The notes beneath the pieces are model-generated. The model was not told the DNA's origin. It did not search any database and saw nothing but the letters and a program-made list of their open reading frames with translations. From positions 1 to 33,517 of the forward strand of contig NZ_CAJXKH010000039.1 of assembly GCF_913055755.1 (NCBI RefSeq): a stretch of 33,517 nucleotides of DNA. Direction: 5' to 3'. A program made the position numbers and the translations under genes. This stretch comes from an uncultured Microbulbifer sp. (GTDB lineage: Bacteria > Pseudomonadota > Gammaproteobacteria > Pseudomonadales > Cellvibrionaceae). The first letter of the stretch is position 1. Each line of letters starts with the position of its first letter. This document shows, piece by piece, positions 16,713 to 25,403 of the stretch.

Positions 16713-17506
16713 AACGGGTGCCGCAAACACCAAGGCCTCCACTGCGCGCTGCCGGCATCCTGATACTGCTGGCGCTGATGGTTGCGGTAGTGGCCGCGAT
16801 CCGTTTTCTTGCCCTCGATTTTTCGGGAGTTATGGAACCCGTCAGTCTCCAGCAGATGCGGGAATATTTTGTCCAGTTCCTGCAACCGGACCTGACCGCC
16901 TCGCACCTGCAGGCCATTGGTAACGCCGCCCTGGAAACCCTCGGCATGTCCGCCATCGGCACACTGCTGGCGGCCGTCTTCGGTGTGTGCCTGTCACTGC
17001 CTGCAGCGGGCTATTTCGGCCGGGTTGCGCAACACTGCGCGCGCGGGCTACTCAATATTCTGCGCGCAATTCCCGAACTGGTATGGGCCGCGCTGATGGT
17101 ACTGGCCGCCGGACTCGGTCCCAATGCCGGCACCCTGGCCTTGGCCCTGCACACCACCGGTGTGCTCGGCCGGCTGTTTGCCGAAACACTGGAAAATACT
17201 CCCACAGGGCCAGCGGATGCCTTGCGCGGCTCCGGTGGTTCGCGGATCACTGCGTTCTGTTACGGCACCCTGCCAACACTCTGGCCACAATGGCTGGCCT
17301 ATACGCTTTACCGCTGGGAAAACAATATCCGCATGTCCAGCGTGCTCGGCTTTGTCGGTGCCGGCGGCCTCGGGCAGATGCTGTATATCCACCTGAGCCT
17401 GTTCCAGCAGGCGCAGGCAGCCAGCGTCATTCTCACCATGCTGCTGCTGGTCTTCGCGGTAGACAGCCTCAGCCTGTGGCTGCGGCAGCGCTATTTAGCC
17501 CGGTGA
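16709..17506 (+). CDS. PhnE-like ABC transporter permease (second subunit)
   Basis: The 265-residue inner-membrane permease is a paralogue of the gene before it. It shares AIPELVWAALMVLAAGLGPNAGTLA, the coupling loop ADALRGSGGSRITAFCYGTLP and SSVLGFVGAGGLGQML. It begins with a signal-anchor helix (AGILILLALMVAVVAAIRFLA). The start ATG overlaps the stop of the first permease. It is the last gene of the six-gene run selD-mnmH-importer. After its stop there is no strong hairpin terminator, only short T-runs. Confidence 0.88.
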   Translation: MKRVPQTPRPPLRAAGILILLALMVAVVAAIRFLALDFSGVMEPVSLQQMREYFVQFLQPDLTASHLQAIGNAALETLGMSAIGTLLAAVFGVCLSLPAAGYFGRVAQHCARGLLNILRAIPELVWAALMVLAAGLGPNAGTLALALHTTGVLGRLFAETLENTPTGPADALRGSGGSRITAFCYGTLPTLWPQWLAYTLYRWENNIRMSSVLGFVGAGGLGQMLYIHLSLFQQAQAASVILTMLLLVFAVDSLSLWLRQRYLAR

Positions 17507-17852
17507 CCAGCTATCCAGCCGACCCTGCACAGCTTTCGCTCCTTCCCCCTTTTTTCCACGTTCCGCCGAATCCCTGAATAGAGTACGTGACCATTGGTCG
17601 CGGCCATTAATTGGGCAAAAAGTTCATTTTTTTCACAAAAGTTAAAACCGTCTACCAAAAAATCCGACCCACGTCACACGATGTGACAAACCGTGACAAA
17701 ACACACCTCAGGGTGCTGATCGCGCAACCGTCAAATTCAGTACACCTCTGCAACCACTGCTTTTTGAGCCACCCCACGGAAAGGAAAAATAAATGGTGAG
17801 CAGGTTCAACTGTCATTGGTGGGATTTAACAGAAGAGACAAAGGTAAGATTT
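17507..17852. other. 346-base non-coding stretch before the subtilase gene, with small palindromes
   Basis: No convincing gene is seen. It is more AT-rich than its surroundings from about 17600 on. It holds GACCATTGGTC (17589-17599), T-runs near 17551 and 17628, and a palindrome GTCACA-CGA-TGTGAC (17673-17687) followed by the direct repeat GTGACAAACC/GTGACAAAAC. The last two could be regulator sites for the protease gene. The DNA from 17793 is in frame with the protease and preceded by AAAGGA, so a 20-residue longer start is possible. Confidence 0.5.
17673..17687. promoter_or_regulatory. Palindrome upstream of the subtilase gene, possible operator
   Basis: GTCACA and TGTGAC are perfect inverted copies around CGA. 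The order is the reverse of a CRP site (TGTGA-N6-TCACA), so it is not a CRP box. GTGACAAA recurs 10 bases on (17683-17690 and 17693-17700). It lies about 165 bases before the chosen start. The binding protein is unknown. Confidence 0.35.
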
Positions 17853-20800
17853 ATGAAGCGCTTTTACCGAGTGAGCAAAATTGCCGCGGCAATCCTCACG
17901 CTTTCAGGGGGCCTTTCCGCAACCCCGGCCTTTTCCCAGGTCGACACCCTGAGTGAGCAGCCGTCTGCAGGTGAACTGACCTTCACCCTGATTACCGGTG
18001 ACAAGGTCACCGCAGTGGTCAAGGCAGATGGAGAACTGGCAGGCGTCCGCCTGGTTGGCGAAGACGGCAACGAAGTCGTCACCAGCATTTACCAGTACGG
18101 CAATGAGATCTATGTGGTGCCGCCGAAAGCGCAAAAGCTGGTTGATGCCAAAGCCATCGATATGGAGCTGTTCAACATCAACAAGCTCTACCAGGGCGGG
18201 TACGACGACAAGTCTACCGATAAGCTGCCGGTAATCGTCGAATATGTCGACGGCACCCTGGCCGGCGCGGCAACTCCGCAGGCACTTGCCGGCATGTCTC
18301 TGACCGGTGAAATCGAAATCATCGACAGCGCCGCCTTCGGCATTGAAAAAGCGCAGGCCGCAGAACTCTGGTCGAAGCTGACCACTGACAGCAGCGTCGA
18401 AGGCGTCTGGCTGGACGCGATGGTACACGCCCACGAAGTCTCCGCTTCTGCAGCCCTTACCCCGACCGTGCCGCTGACCGGCGCCCACGGCGAATTTGCC
18501 GCAAACTTTGACGGCGACGGCGTGACCGTCGCGGTACTGGATACCGGTTACGACGTCGAGCACCTGGACCTGGCCGGCCAGGTCATTGCTTCCAAAGATT
18601 TTACCTATTCCCGCAACGGTGTTGACGACCTGAACGGCCACGGCACCCACACCGCATCCACCGTTGCCGGTACCGGCGAAATTTCCGGTGGACTCTGGGC
18701 CGGTATGGCACCGGGCGCCGACCTGGTGATCGGCAAGGTCCTCGGCAACACCGGTGGCGGTTCCACTTACGGCATTCTGAACGGCATGCTGTGGGCCGTT
18801 GACCAGGGAGCCGACATCGTCAGCATGTCCCTGGGTGGCAGTGCGACTTCCTGTGACGGCCCGATGGTGGACATGGTGGAAGCGCTGAGCGATAAAGCCC
18901 TGTTCGTAATTTCCGCCGGCAACAGTTTCACCCGTGAAACCGTGGGCTCTCCGGGCTGTGCGCCGAGCGCGCTGACCGTGGCGGCGATCGATCGCGACAA
19001 CGAGACTGCAGTATTCTCTTCCCGCGGTCCGTCTCCCGACGGCCACTCTCCCAAACCGGACATCGCCTCCCAGGGCGTTGACGTGGTGGCCGCCGCCTCC
19101 GGTGGATCCGGCGATACCGGCTACACCGCCCTGTCCGGTACTTCCATGTCGGCTCCGCACGTCTCCGGCGGCGCCGCCATCCTGAAGCAGGCGCGCCCGG
19201 AACTCAGCCCGCGCGAACTGAAGAAAGTTCTGACTTCCTCCGTTACCCCGAATGACTCCCATGTACTGGAGCAGGGCGCGGGACCGATGGACGTCAACGA
19301 GGCCATCGTTCAGGCCGTAGTCGGCGCCCCCAACATCGAGCTGGGCTTTTTCGGTGCCGGCCAGGAGTACGAGTTCACCGAAACCTCGGTAACCCTGGAA
19401 AACCTGTCTGCCGAAGACAAGACCTTCAAACTGAAATTGGACCTGATCGGTGAAGACGGCTCCACCCAGGTGCCCGCGACCCTCGCCGGCCTGGGTATCA
19501 AGTCCATCACCGTACCGGCACACGGCAGCGCCGAAGTTCCGCTGTGGATTGACCCGCTGGTTGGCCTGAACAGTGGCGCCTATGGCGCAATCACCGGCCG
19601 CATCGAAGGCACCACTACCGGCAACAACGACGAGCGCATAACCGTGTCGGTCTCTTTCTGGATCGACCAGCCCAGTGTGGAACTGAATTTCAGCGTCACC
19701 GACCACCGCGGTAAGCCCGCGACCTCACCGTCCAAAATCTACCTGATGAACGACGAAGACGACTGGGGCCGCTACGTGAGCGTCAACAATGGCGAGGCCA
19801 GCGTTACCGTACCGGAAGGCGAGTACAGCATTGTCGCCAACATCATGACCTACGATAACGACAGCGCCTACGGCGGCCTGGTGGAGTCTGCGGCACAGAT
19901 GGCGGTTCTGCGCCGCAAGGTCGCAAGTGACTCTCATATCGAGTTTGATGCCCGCAATGCTGAAAAAGTGGAGTTCAAGGCCGACCAGCCCCTGGCACCC
20001 CAGGGCTATTCCTTCGGCTTTACCTATGCACTGGACGACGCCAAGTTCGCCAAGCTTGCCGCAATCGAGCTGGCCCCGGACTACGTCAATAACTTCTACG
20101 CCTGGTCTCAGGGCCATGACGATCGTTTCCGCTCCTTTGTCACTACCCGTGCACTGGCTCCGGAAACCGTAATGACCATGGAAAATGGCGAGGTCCTCGA
20201 ATACGTCAACCAGGGCGAGGCTCTGTCCTTCCATGGCGAAGGCAGCGCTGAAATCGTGCCTGTTGGCGACGCTGGCTACAGCACAGACTGGTCTCAGTTT
20301 GACCTCGAAGGCAAGGTCGCGCTGATCTCCAACCCCTACTACCTGACCTCCTACATGGTCGGCAACGCCATGCAGCAGGGCGCCATTGGCGTGATCGCCT
20401 ATCGCCCGGGTACCCACGGACGCTACAAGGGCCTGATTTCAGGTACCCCGCGGATCCCGGTGGTTGCGCTGAGCGCCGACCAGGGTGCGCGCCTGCACGC
20501 CGAGGTAGAAGCCGGTAACAACCTGGTCAGCTGGTCCGGTATCGCAGCGGAGCGCAGCCCCTACGCCTACTCCATCAACCACATTACCGATGGTCATATC
20601 GACGGCGGTCTGGTGCGTATTCACGACGAGCAGATGTACAAAATCACTGCCAAGTACCACACGCAAAATGATGGACATCCGGCGTGGACCGATATGATGG
20701 CGATGACCAACAGCACCGGAGAGTTTTACTCCACCGGTAGCCCCCAGATGGTCATGACTCCGGTCGAGCGAGACGAGTTCTACACCGCCACCAGCAAAAA

Positions 20801-21629
20801 TGCCTGGACCAACATCGTGATGCCTAGCTCTCGCCTGAACAGCAATGGTGGCTACTTCGATGGTCCGCGGTTGATGACGCCGGGCGCGGGTGAGCAAACC
20901 TCCTGGTTCAAAGGCCCCCGCGGCGGCACCCTGCTGTCCAACGGATCTGCAATCGCCTATCGCAACACCAATGTGGTGCAGTTCAGCATTCCCGTATTCG
21001 GTGATGCGAACGGCCACGATGGTACCGGTGGCTACAACACCGTCGGCGCGTACGGTATCACCGTAAATGGCCAGAGCCAGTACCTCGACAGCGGAATGCT
21101 CACCGTGGGCAACGGCTCCGATGAGATTAAACTGGAAATTCGCTCCTACCCCCGCGGTGTAGGCGAACGCTCACCGATTAAAGACGAACTGGGTTCTTTC
21201 TACCAGGGCATCTATACCTTCACCACCAACGCCAGCCAGCAGGGCGCACAGCCTGTACTGGTTCCCGTCCTCGACACCCCGGTTGCGATCGACAATACCG
21301 CACCCGCTGGTGAACCGATGGCAATCAAACTGGCCGGCCTGATGGATGGTATTGGCGAGGTGGACCTGGCTTCCGTATCCCTGCAATACGGCTACGGTCA
21401 GGAGTGCGCACTGGAGAACGTATCCGCGTACATCTACTGCCCCGTGAACGACAAATTCTCCGCGAACGACTGGGTTGATGCTGAAATCAAACAGATCGAA
21501 GGCGAGTGGGTTGCAATTGTGCCGAACGCCGCAGCGGCTGGGGAATTTGTTCACCTGCGTGTAGAAATGTCCAGCAACTCTGGCAGCCACACCGAACAGA
21601 CCACCATGCGTGTCTACAAACTGAAATAA
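17853..21629 (+). CDS. Large secreted subtilisin-like serine peptidase (S8 family) with PA-like domain
   Basis: The 1,258-residue protein starts with a signal peptide (RVSKIAAAILTLSGGLSATPAFS). A prodomain-like region with TFTLITGDKVTAVV (about 42-55) follows. The S8 domain (about 205-500) has a complete triad: Asp230 in VAVLDTGYDVEHLDL, His263 in NGHGTHTASTVAG and Ser431 in LSGTSMSAPHVSGGAA; the oxyanion Asn is in FVISAGNSF. Beta-sandwich regions follow, with IEFDARNAEKVEF near 700. A PA-like domain spans about 780-895 (LEGKVALISNPYYL, QGAIGVIAYRP, RIPVVALSADQGARL). It should degrade proteins outside the cell. The order of parts resembles 1,100-1,250-residue subtilases of actinomycetes. An alternative start at 17793 has a stronger Shine-Dalgarno but an unlikely N-terminus. 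It is monocistronic with its own terminator. Confidence 0.93.
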   Translation: MKRFYRVSKIAAAILTLSGGLSATPAFSQVDTLSEQPSAGELTFTLITGDKVTAVVKADGELAGVRLVGEDGNEVVTSIYQYGNEIYVVPPKAQKLVDAKAIDMELFNINKLYQGGYDDKSTDKLPVIVEYVDGTLAGAATPQALAGMSLTGEIEIIDSAAFGIEKAQAAELWSKLTTDSSVEGVWLDAMVHAHEVSASAALTPTVPLTGAHGEFAANFDGDGVTVAVLDTGYDVEHLDLAGQVIASKDFTYSRNGVDDLNGHGTHTASTVAGTGEISGGLWAGMAPGADLVIGKVLGNTGGGSTYGILNGMLWAVDQGADIVSMSLGGSATSCDGPMVDMVEALSDKALFVISAGNSFTRETVGSPGCAPSALTVAAIDRDNETAVFSSRGPSPDGHSPKPDIASQGVDVVAAASGGSGDTGYTALSGTSMSAPHVSGGAAILKQARPELSPRELKKVLTSSVTPNDSHVLEQGAGPMDVNEAIVQAVVGAPNIELGFFGAGQEYEFTETSVTLENLSAEDKTFKLKLDLIGEDGSTQVPATLAGLGIKSITVPAHGSAEVPLWIDPLVGLNSGAYGAITGRIEGTTTGNNDERITVSVSFWIDQPSVELNFSVTDHRGKPATSPSKIYLMNDEDDWGRYVSVNNGEASVTVPEGEYSIVANIMTYDNDSAYGGLVESAAQMAVLRRKVASDSHIEFDARNAEKVEFKADQPLAPQGYSFGFTYALDDAKFAKLAAIELAPDYVNNFYAWSQGHDDRFRSFVTTRALAPETVMTMENGEVLEYVNQGEALSFHGEGSAEIVPVGDAGYSTDWSQFDLEGKVALISNPYYLTSYMVGNAMQQGAIGVIAYRPGTHGRYKGLISGTPRIPVVALSADQGARLHAEVEAGNNLVSWSGIAAERSPYAYSINHITDGHIDGGLVRIHDEQMYKITAKYHTQNDGHPAWTDMMAMTNSTGEFYSTGSPQMVMTPVERDEFYTATSKNAWTNIVMPSSRLNSNGGYFDGPRLMTPGAGEQTSWFKGPRGGTLLSNGSAIAYRNTNVVQFSIPVFGDANGHDGTGGYNTVGAYGITVNGQSQYLDSGMLTVGNGSDEIKLEIRSYPRGVGERSPIKDELGSFYQGIYTFTTNASQQGAQPVLVPVLDTPVAIDNTAPAGEPMAIKLAGLMDGIGEVDLASVSLQYGYGQECALENVSAYIYCPVNDKFSANDWVDAEIKQIEGEWVAIVPNAAAAGEFVHLRVEMSSNSGSHTEQTTMRVYKLK

Positions 21630-21654
21630 TTAAAAAAGTTGGAAGTCCCTTGAT

Positions 21655-21687
21655 ACCGCTGGTGTGAAAGCACCAGCGGTTTTTTTG
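21655..21687 (+). terminator. Strong rho-independent terminator after the subtilase gene
   Basis: ACCGCTGGTG (21655-21664) and CACCAGCGGT (21671-21680) form a perfect 10-bp stem with loop TGAAAG, directly followed by a run of T. It lies 25 bases after the stop codon. The 217 bases from here to 21903 hold no recognisable gene. Confidence 0.95.
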
Positions 21688-21903
21688 TGGGCTATGAAAT
21701 CTGTCGCCAGACATTCAGTCAAGCAAGCCGAACATCGCCGAGCACACCTGAAAAGCTATCGCCTGCTGACCTCGGCCTCGCTATGACAGACAAAACCATC
21801 AGGTTTACCTGTAAAACAGGCGCAGCTACGAGACTCACGTCTCCATGTGCGAACATATGTAGGTTTTATTCCATGCCGGGTACCAGCACGGACACCCAGC
21901 ACC

Positions 21904-22590
21904 TCACTCCTCCTGCATGTCTGCGGCCGCCTGCAATGATGCCCTGCGACCATCTTGCGCCATGAATAATGTTCCGAAAGCCTCTTCCAGGGTCGCCGCG
22001 CCGGATTCGTCAATCAACTCAAGCATTTCATCAGAATCTGATATGGATTCCTGCGTACAACTAAAACTTCTTTTCAGCGTTGAGTGGCGAGAAAAGGCCT
22101 CCCCAATCAACCTTCCCGTTGACACCTCGTAGACATACAGGGTTGCCAATGTATTCAGTGCATTATTTCGAGCATAGTAACCACCGGTAGAGTTATATCT
22201 GTGCTCGCCATCCAGAATTACAATGCTTGACACATCACTGGCTATTGCCGGGAAACCCTCAAATTTAATGTTGCTCCAATCCCGGGCCCCAATATCATCA
22301 TCAATAAAACTTATGACGTCTCTTGATAGAGGTGTTACATCCATCCCTCTCGAGTTAAGTTTCTCGGAAATCCTGGAAGAAAGGTTCTGATTAAAATCTG
22401 CGCCAAGCTCATAAGTATTACTTTTATTATTGAAAACAGTGAGTCCTACAAATGAGCAATACAGGTTGTCGCCCAAAGTGGAAACAACCGCGACCCGGTC
22501 AAGAAGATTGTGATCATTATCAGCAATCGGCTTGCCACTTTGCATGGAACATCCCGTTAACGCCAGGGCTACCAAAATCAATCTATACAT
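21904..22590 (-). CDS. Orphan lipoprotein of unknown function
   Basis: The 228-residue product has a clear lipoprotein signal, MYRLILVALALTGCSMQSG, with lipobox LTGC and Cys14; Ser follows, favouring the outer membrane. The mature part opens with DRVAVVSTLGDNLYCSFVGLTVFNN and a segment ELGADFNQNLSSRISEKLNSRG. This resembles envelope lipoproteins with a mixed alpha/beta fold, but I do not recognise a named family. The C-terminus is acidic (DSDEMLELIDESGAATLEEAF). AAGGAA lies about seven bases before the ATG, supporting the start. The gene is visibly more AT-rich than its neighbours, with codons such as AAT, ATA and TCA used often, which points to acquisition from elsewhere or weak selection. 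Neighbours give no functional link. Confidence 0.75.
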   Translation of the reverse strand: MYRLILVALALTGCSMQSGKPIADNDHNLLDRVAVVSTLGDNLYCSFVGLTVFNNKSNTYELGADFNQNLSSRISEKLNSRGMDVTPLSRDVISFIDDDIGARDWSNIKFEGFPAIASDVSSIVILDGEHRYNSTGGYYARNNALNTLATLYVYEVSTGRLIGEAFSRHSTLKRSFSCTQESISDSDEMLELIDESGAATLEEAFGTLFMAQDGRRASLQAAADMQEE

Positions 22591-22705
22591 ACCCTATTCC
22601 TTTTAGGCCATAACGTCTTACTAATCAGCAGACAAAATTACGATGCTTCACCGCTCCACTGCTGTCCAGCCAATGTCAGTTTGGGGGAAGGGTGAAGCGA
22701 GCGCT

Positions 22706-25131
22706 TCAGTTCAGGATCCCAACCACGTCCATATAGTAATCGGTGTAGGTGTTGTAAGTTCCCCGCAGCCACAGGATTGCACTGTGCTCATCTCCAGATG
22801 CGAACAACGGTCTTATGTTGTGGCGTGCCGGGTCGTTGCTGAGCTGCTGCCATTGTATGGTATCGGTGCTATCTGCAGCGCTGACGTGCGCACGGAATAC
22901 CTGGTGCTTGCCACCGAGCGCTTCTCCGGTAGAGGGATTCACGTCCGCGGAAATCACCACGCGCCCGGGGTCTTCCGGATCCAGCGAGACCAGGCCGGTA
23001 TAGCTGGCTTCACGCTCGTAAAGGCAATTTCCCGGTCATGCCATTCCTTGCCATCCCATGAAGCAAGCCGGTAACGCTGGTCGGTATTACTCAAGTAAAG
23101 CGTATAGGCAATATGCGGATGTCCCTGGTCGTCGAAAGCGATATCGCTGGTCCAGGCACTATTGTTCGCGCTCAGGTCCAGGTGACGAAAGGCACCGCCA
23201 CCGCCCTGAAAGATTTTCTCGGCTTCAGAGGGCTTGAGGGGGCCGTCGTCTTCCAGGTTCTTGATAAAGGTGCCGTCCGCCCGGTAAAAGCTGCCGTTCC
23301 TGAATTCGGCGTAGTAGATGCTGTTGCCAAAATCCCTGGGATGGGCATCGGTAAACGAGACGCCCACGGTGTCCGCACCATTGCCGGCATAACGCGCATA
23401 GGGACGCTGGACCCCCGCCACCTCGTTCTGGATAAAGTGCCTGGCTTCGCCCCACGTATTGCCGTCGTCACCGGAGGTGACAAAGGTCGGGTTCCACTGG
23501 ATTCCGCGGTAAAAGTTATACAGGGTATCTTCATCACCGAGGCGGAATAGATTCATATACGTGGCCGGATCACCGGCCTCGATGGTTTTCTCTTCCCCCC
23601 AGGACAGGTAATCCTCACTGTCCGAAATCCGAGTGTAATGCTTGTTCTCGATACTATGGCGGGCATAAACCGTGAGCAGGCTGCCATCCCGGCGGGGATA
23701 GAAAACCGGTGCATTGTGGTCGTCTTTATCAAAGCCTTGATGGAGCACGCTCCGACCCAGGCGGATTTTCCGCTTCAGGTCGTATACACCGACCACGGCC
23801 TCGCCACCACCATTACCGGCAACGCCTCCGATAACCAGCTTGCCATCGTGCACGATCGCCCGCGGGTCCTGGAACCAGCACCAGCCGCCGTTGTGCATAA
23901 AGGTTTCCACCTTTACCGGGGAAGCCCGGGGAGCAACTGCGATATCCTGCTCTGCCTGCAGCATTTTGTAGAGCTCACTGCCGGCGGCGAGGAAGGCGCC
24001 CACACCGTAGACCTCGGTATAGTCCGGGAAAGAATCTCCCGGTGCCGCGCCCACCGGCTGTACATAGCCCAGCAGCCCTTCGTCGGTCACGGACTCGGCC
24101 AGCGCCTGCCAGGCGCGCATGACCGTAGGCTCGTAGGTCTCGCGATCCAGAATCCCCTGGTTGATACCCCAGGCCAAACCAAAAGTGTAAAAGGCCGTAC
24201 CGCTGGTCTCCTTGATGGGATAGCCCTCGACGCCACCCAGCAGTCCCATAGACCAGGTGCCATCTTCACGCTGGATCGAGCGCAGCCGTTTCGCCATTTT
24301 CTTGTACAGGTCCAGGTAGAAATCCCGATGCTCCCAGGTCGCCGGGAGATCGGGAATCATCAGTGCCAGTCCACCAAACACCCAGCCGTTGCCGCGCGCC
24401 CAGAAAATATCTTCGCCATTCTTTTCACTCTTGGTGAAGTAGCTGGAGTCCCGCCAGAACAGGTGGTCTTTTTCGCTCCACAACAGGTCGTAGGTAGCGC
24501 GATACTCCCGATCCATGAACTCGAGATACTTCTGGTCGCCGGTCACTTTTGCCAGGCGGGCCCAGACTGGCGGTGCCATAAACAGCGCATCGCACCATCC
24601 CCAGCGGTCGTGGGCGTGGGTGTTTTCCGCTTCCCAGTCCAGAGTGCCGGTTTTCGGGTTTTGCAGAATCCAGTCGAATTGCTCCCGCACCGGGTTCAGC
24701 ATTGCCGGATCATTGAAGTCTTCATAGAAGGAAAGATAGAACTGTCCGACGGTGTGATCATCGGCATGATAGGGGCGCTGATGCAGCTTCCAGTGATTGC
24801 GCTCGCCGATGTCACGCAGCCATTCCGTGTATTTCGGGTCGTCTGCGATCTTTCGCCACTGGTTCATACCCGCATAGAGCGCGCCGTGATGCCACTCCAG
24901 GTCGTGGTACTGTTCCCGGTTCATCCAGTCCGGTGGAACGGTAGGCAACGCGCGATACTTGCCTTCTTCGTCGAAGGTCTCAATCTGCCAGTCAGCAACC
25001 TTTTTGGTCAGCGCCTTGACGGAGTCGGGAGTAATGGGGGCATCAGCTTTTGCGGGGGTCCCGGTATCAGAGCCACAGCCCCACAACAGCACAACGACGC
25101 TTGCGATCAGAAATCGCGCGATATTATTCAT
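22706..25131 (-). pseudogene. GH105 hydrolase fused to a BNR_4 propeller, lipoprotein, frameshifted near its 3' end
   Basis: The first frame starts at 25131 and stops at 22954; a second frame completes the protein to a TGA at 22706. Adding one base in the AAA run at 23020-23022 restores an 808-residue protein (REIAFYEREASYTGLVSLDP...). The lipobox is LWGC with Cys19. The GH105 domain (about 45-400) has presumed catalytic Asp181 in RWGWCDALFMAPPVWARL and FWARGNGWVFGGLALM. From about 405 a BNR_4-type propeller begins (MHNGGWCWFQDPRAIVHDG, 412 on; DDHNAPVFYPRRDGSLLTVYARH). BNR_4-like propellers include ulvan lyases of families PL24/PL25, so a lyase plus unsaturated-uronyl hydrolase is possible but unproven. 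The shift removes about the last 100 residues. It may be a real mutation or a sequencing error. Confidence 0.85.
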
Positions 25132-25237
25132 AGTCTTTCTCTCGGCCGCTTACCTTTCCCACCCAGAAGCCGCCCGTGACTGGGCGATGTAAAGTTGTGA
25201 CCTGAATCGGAAAGGCGTTCTTAAAATTATTTGTATT

Positions 25238-25243
25238 ATTATA
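25238..25243 (-). promoter_or_regulatory. Possible -10 box for the GH105-BNR gene
   Basis: TATAAT reads on the minus strand within an AT-rich island (about 25218-25250) of otherwise GC-rich DNA, about 107 bases upstream of the start codon. No good -35 hexamer is seen at 16-18 bases, so activation by a regulator would be needed. Confidence 0.35.
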
Positions 25244-25352
25244 CTACTCATCCTTTTCCCACGGGTAAAGCGGGTTGACCTCTCAGCCCTAGCTTCCCCG
25301 ACTCCCGCTGCCCGTACCGAAGCGCCCCGAATACAGAAATTCCGCGCATAAA

Positions 25353-25382
25353 AAAAGCGGGCCTCGCAAGAGGCCCGCTTTT
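25353..25382 (-). terminator. Strong terminator of the suc operon (after sucD)
   Basis: AAGCGGGCCTC (25355-25365) and GAGGCCCGCTT (25370-25380) form a perfect 11-bp stem with loop GCAA. In the minus direction it is followed by a run of T (A-run 25350-25356 on the + strand). It lies about 20 bases after the sucD stop and closes the TCA operon. Confidence 0.95.
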
Positions 25383-25403
25383 CTCGAGAAAGTACCGGTT
25401 ATC

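Noticed and set aside
17673..17687. CRP/cAMP binding site
   Set aside because: The half-sites are in the opposite order (TCACA before TGTGA) and the spacer is 3 bases, not 6.
21687..21903. Small gene between the subtilase terminator and the lipoprotein
   Set aside because: Open frames here lack ribosome sites and show no plausible protein sequence.
23010..23035. Programmed -1 ribosomal frameshift in the GH105-BNR gene
   Set aside because: No X-XXY-YYZ heptamer in the correct phase was found, and loss of one base from a short homopolymer explains the shift more simply.
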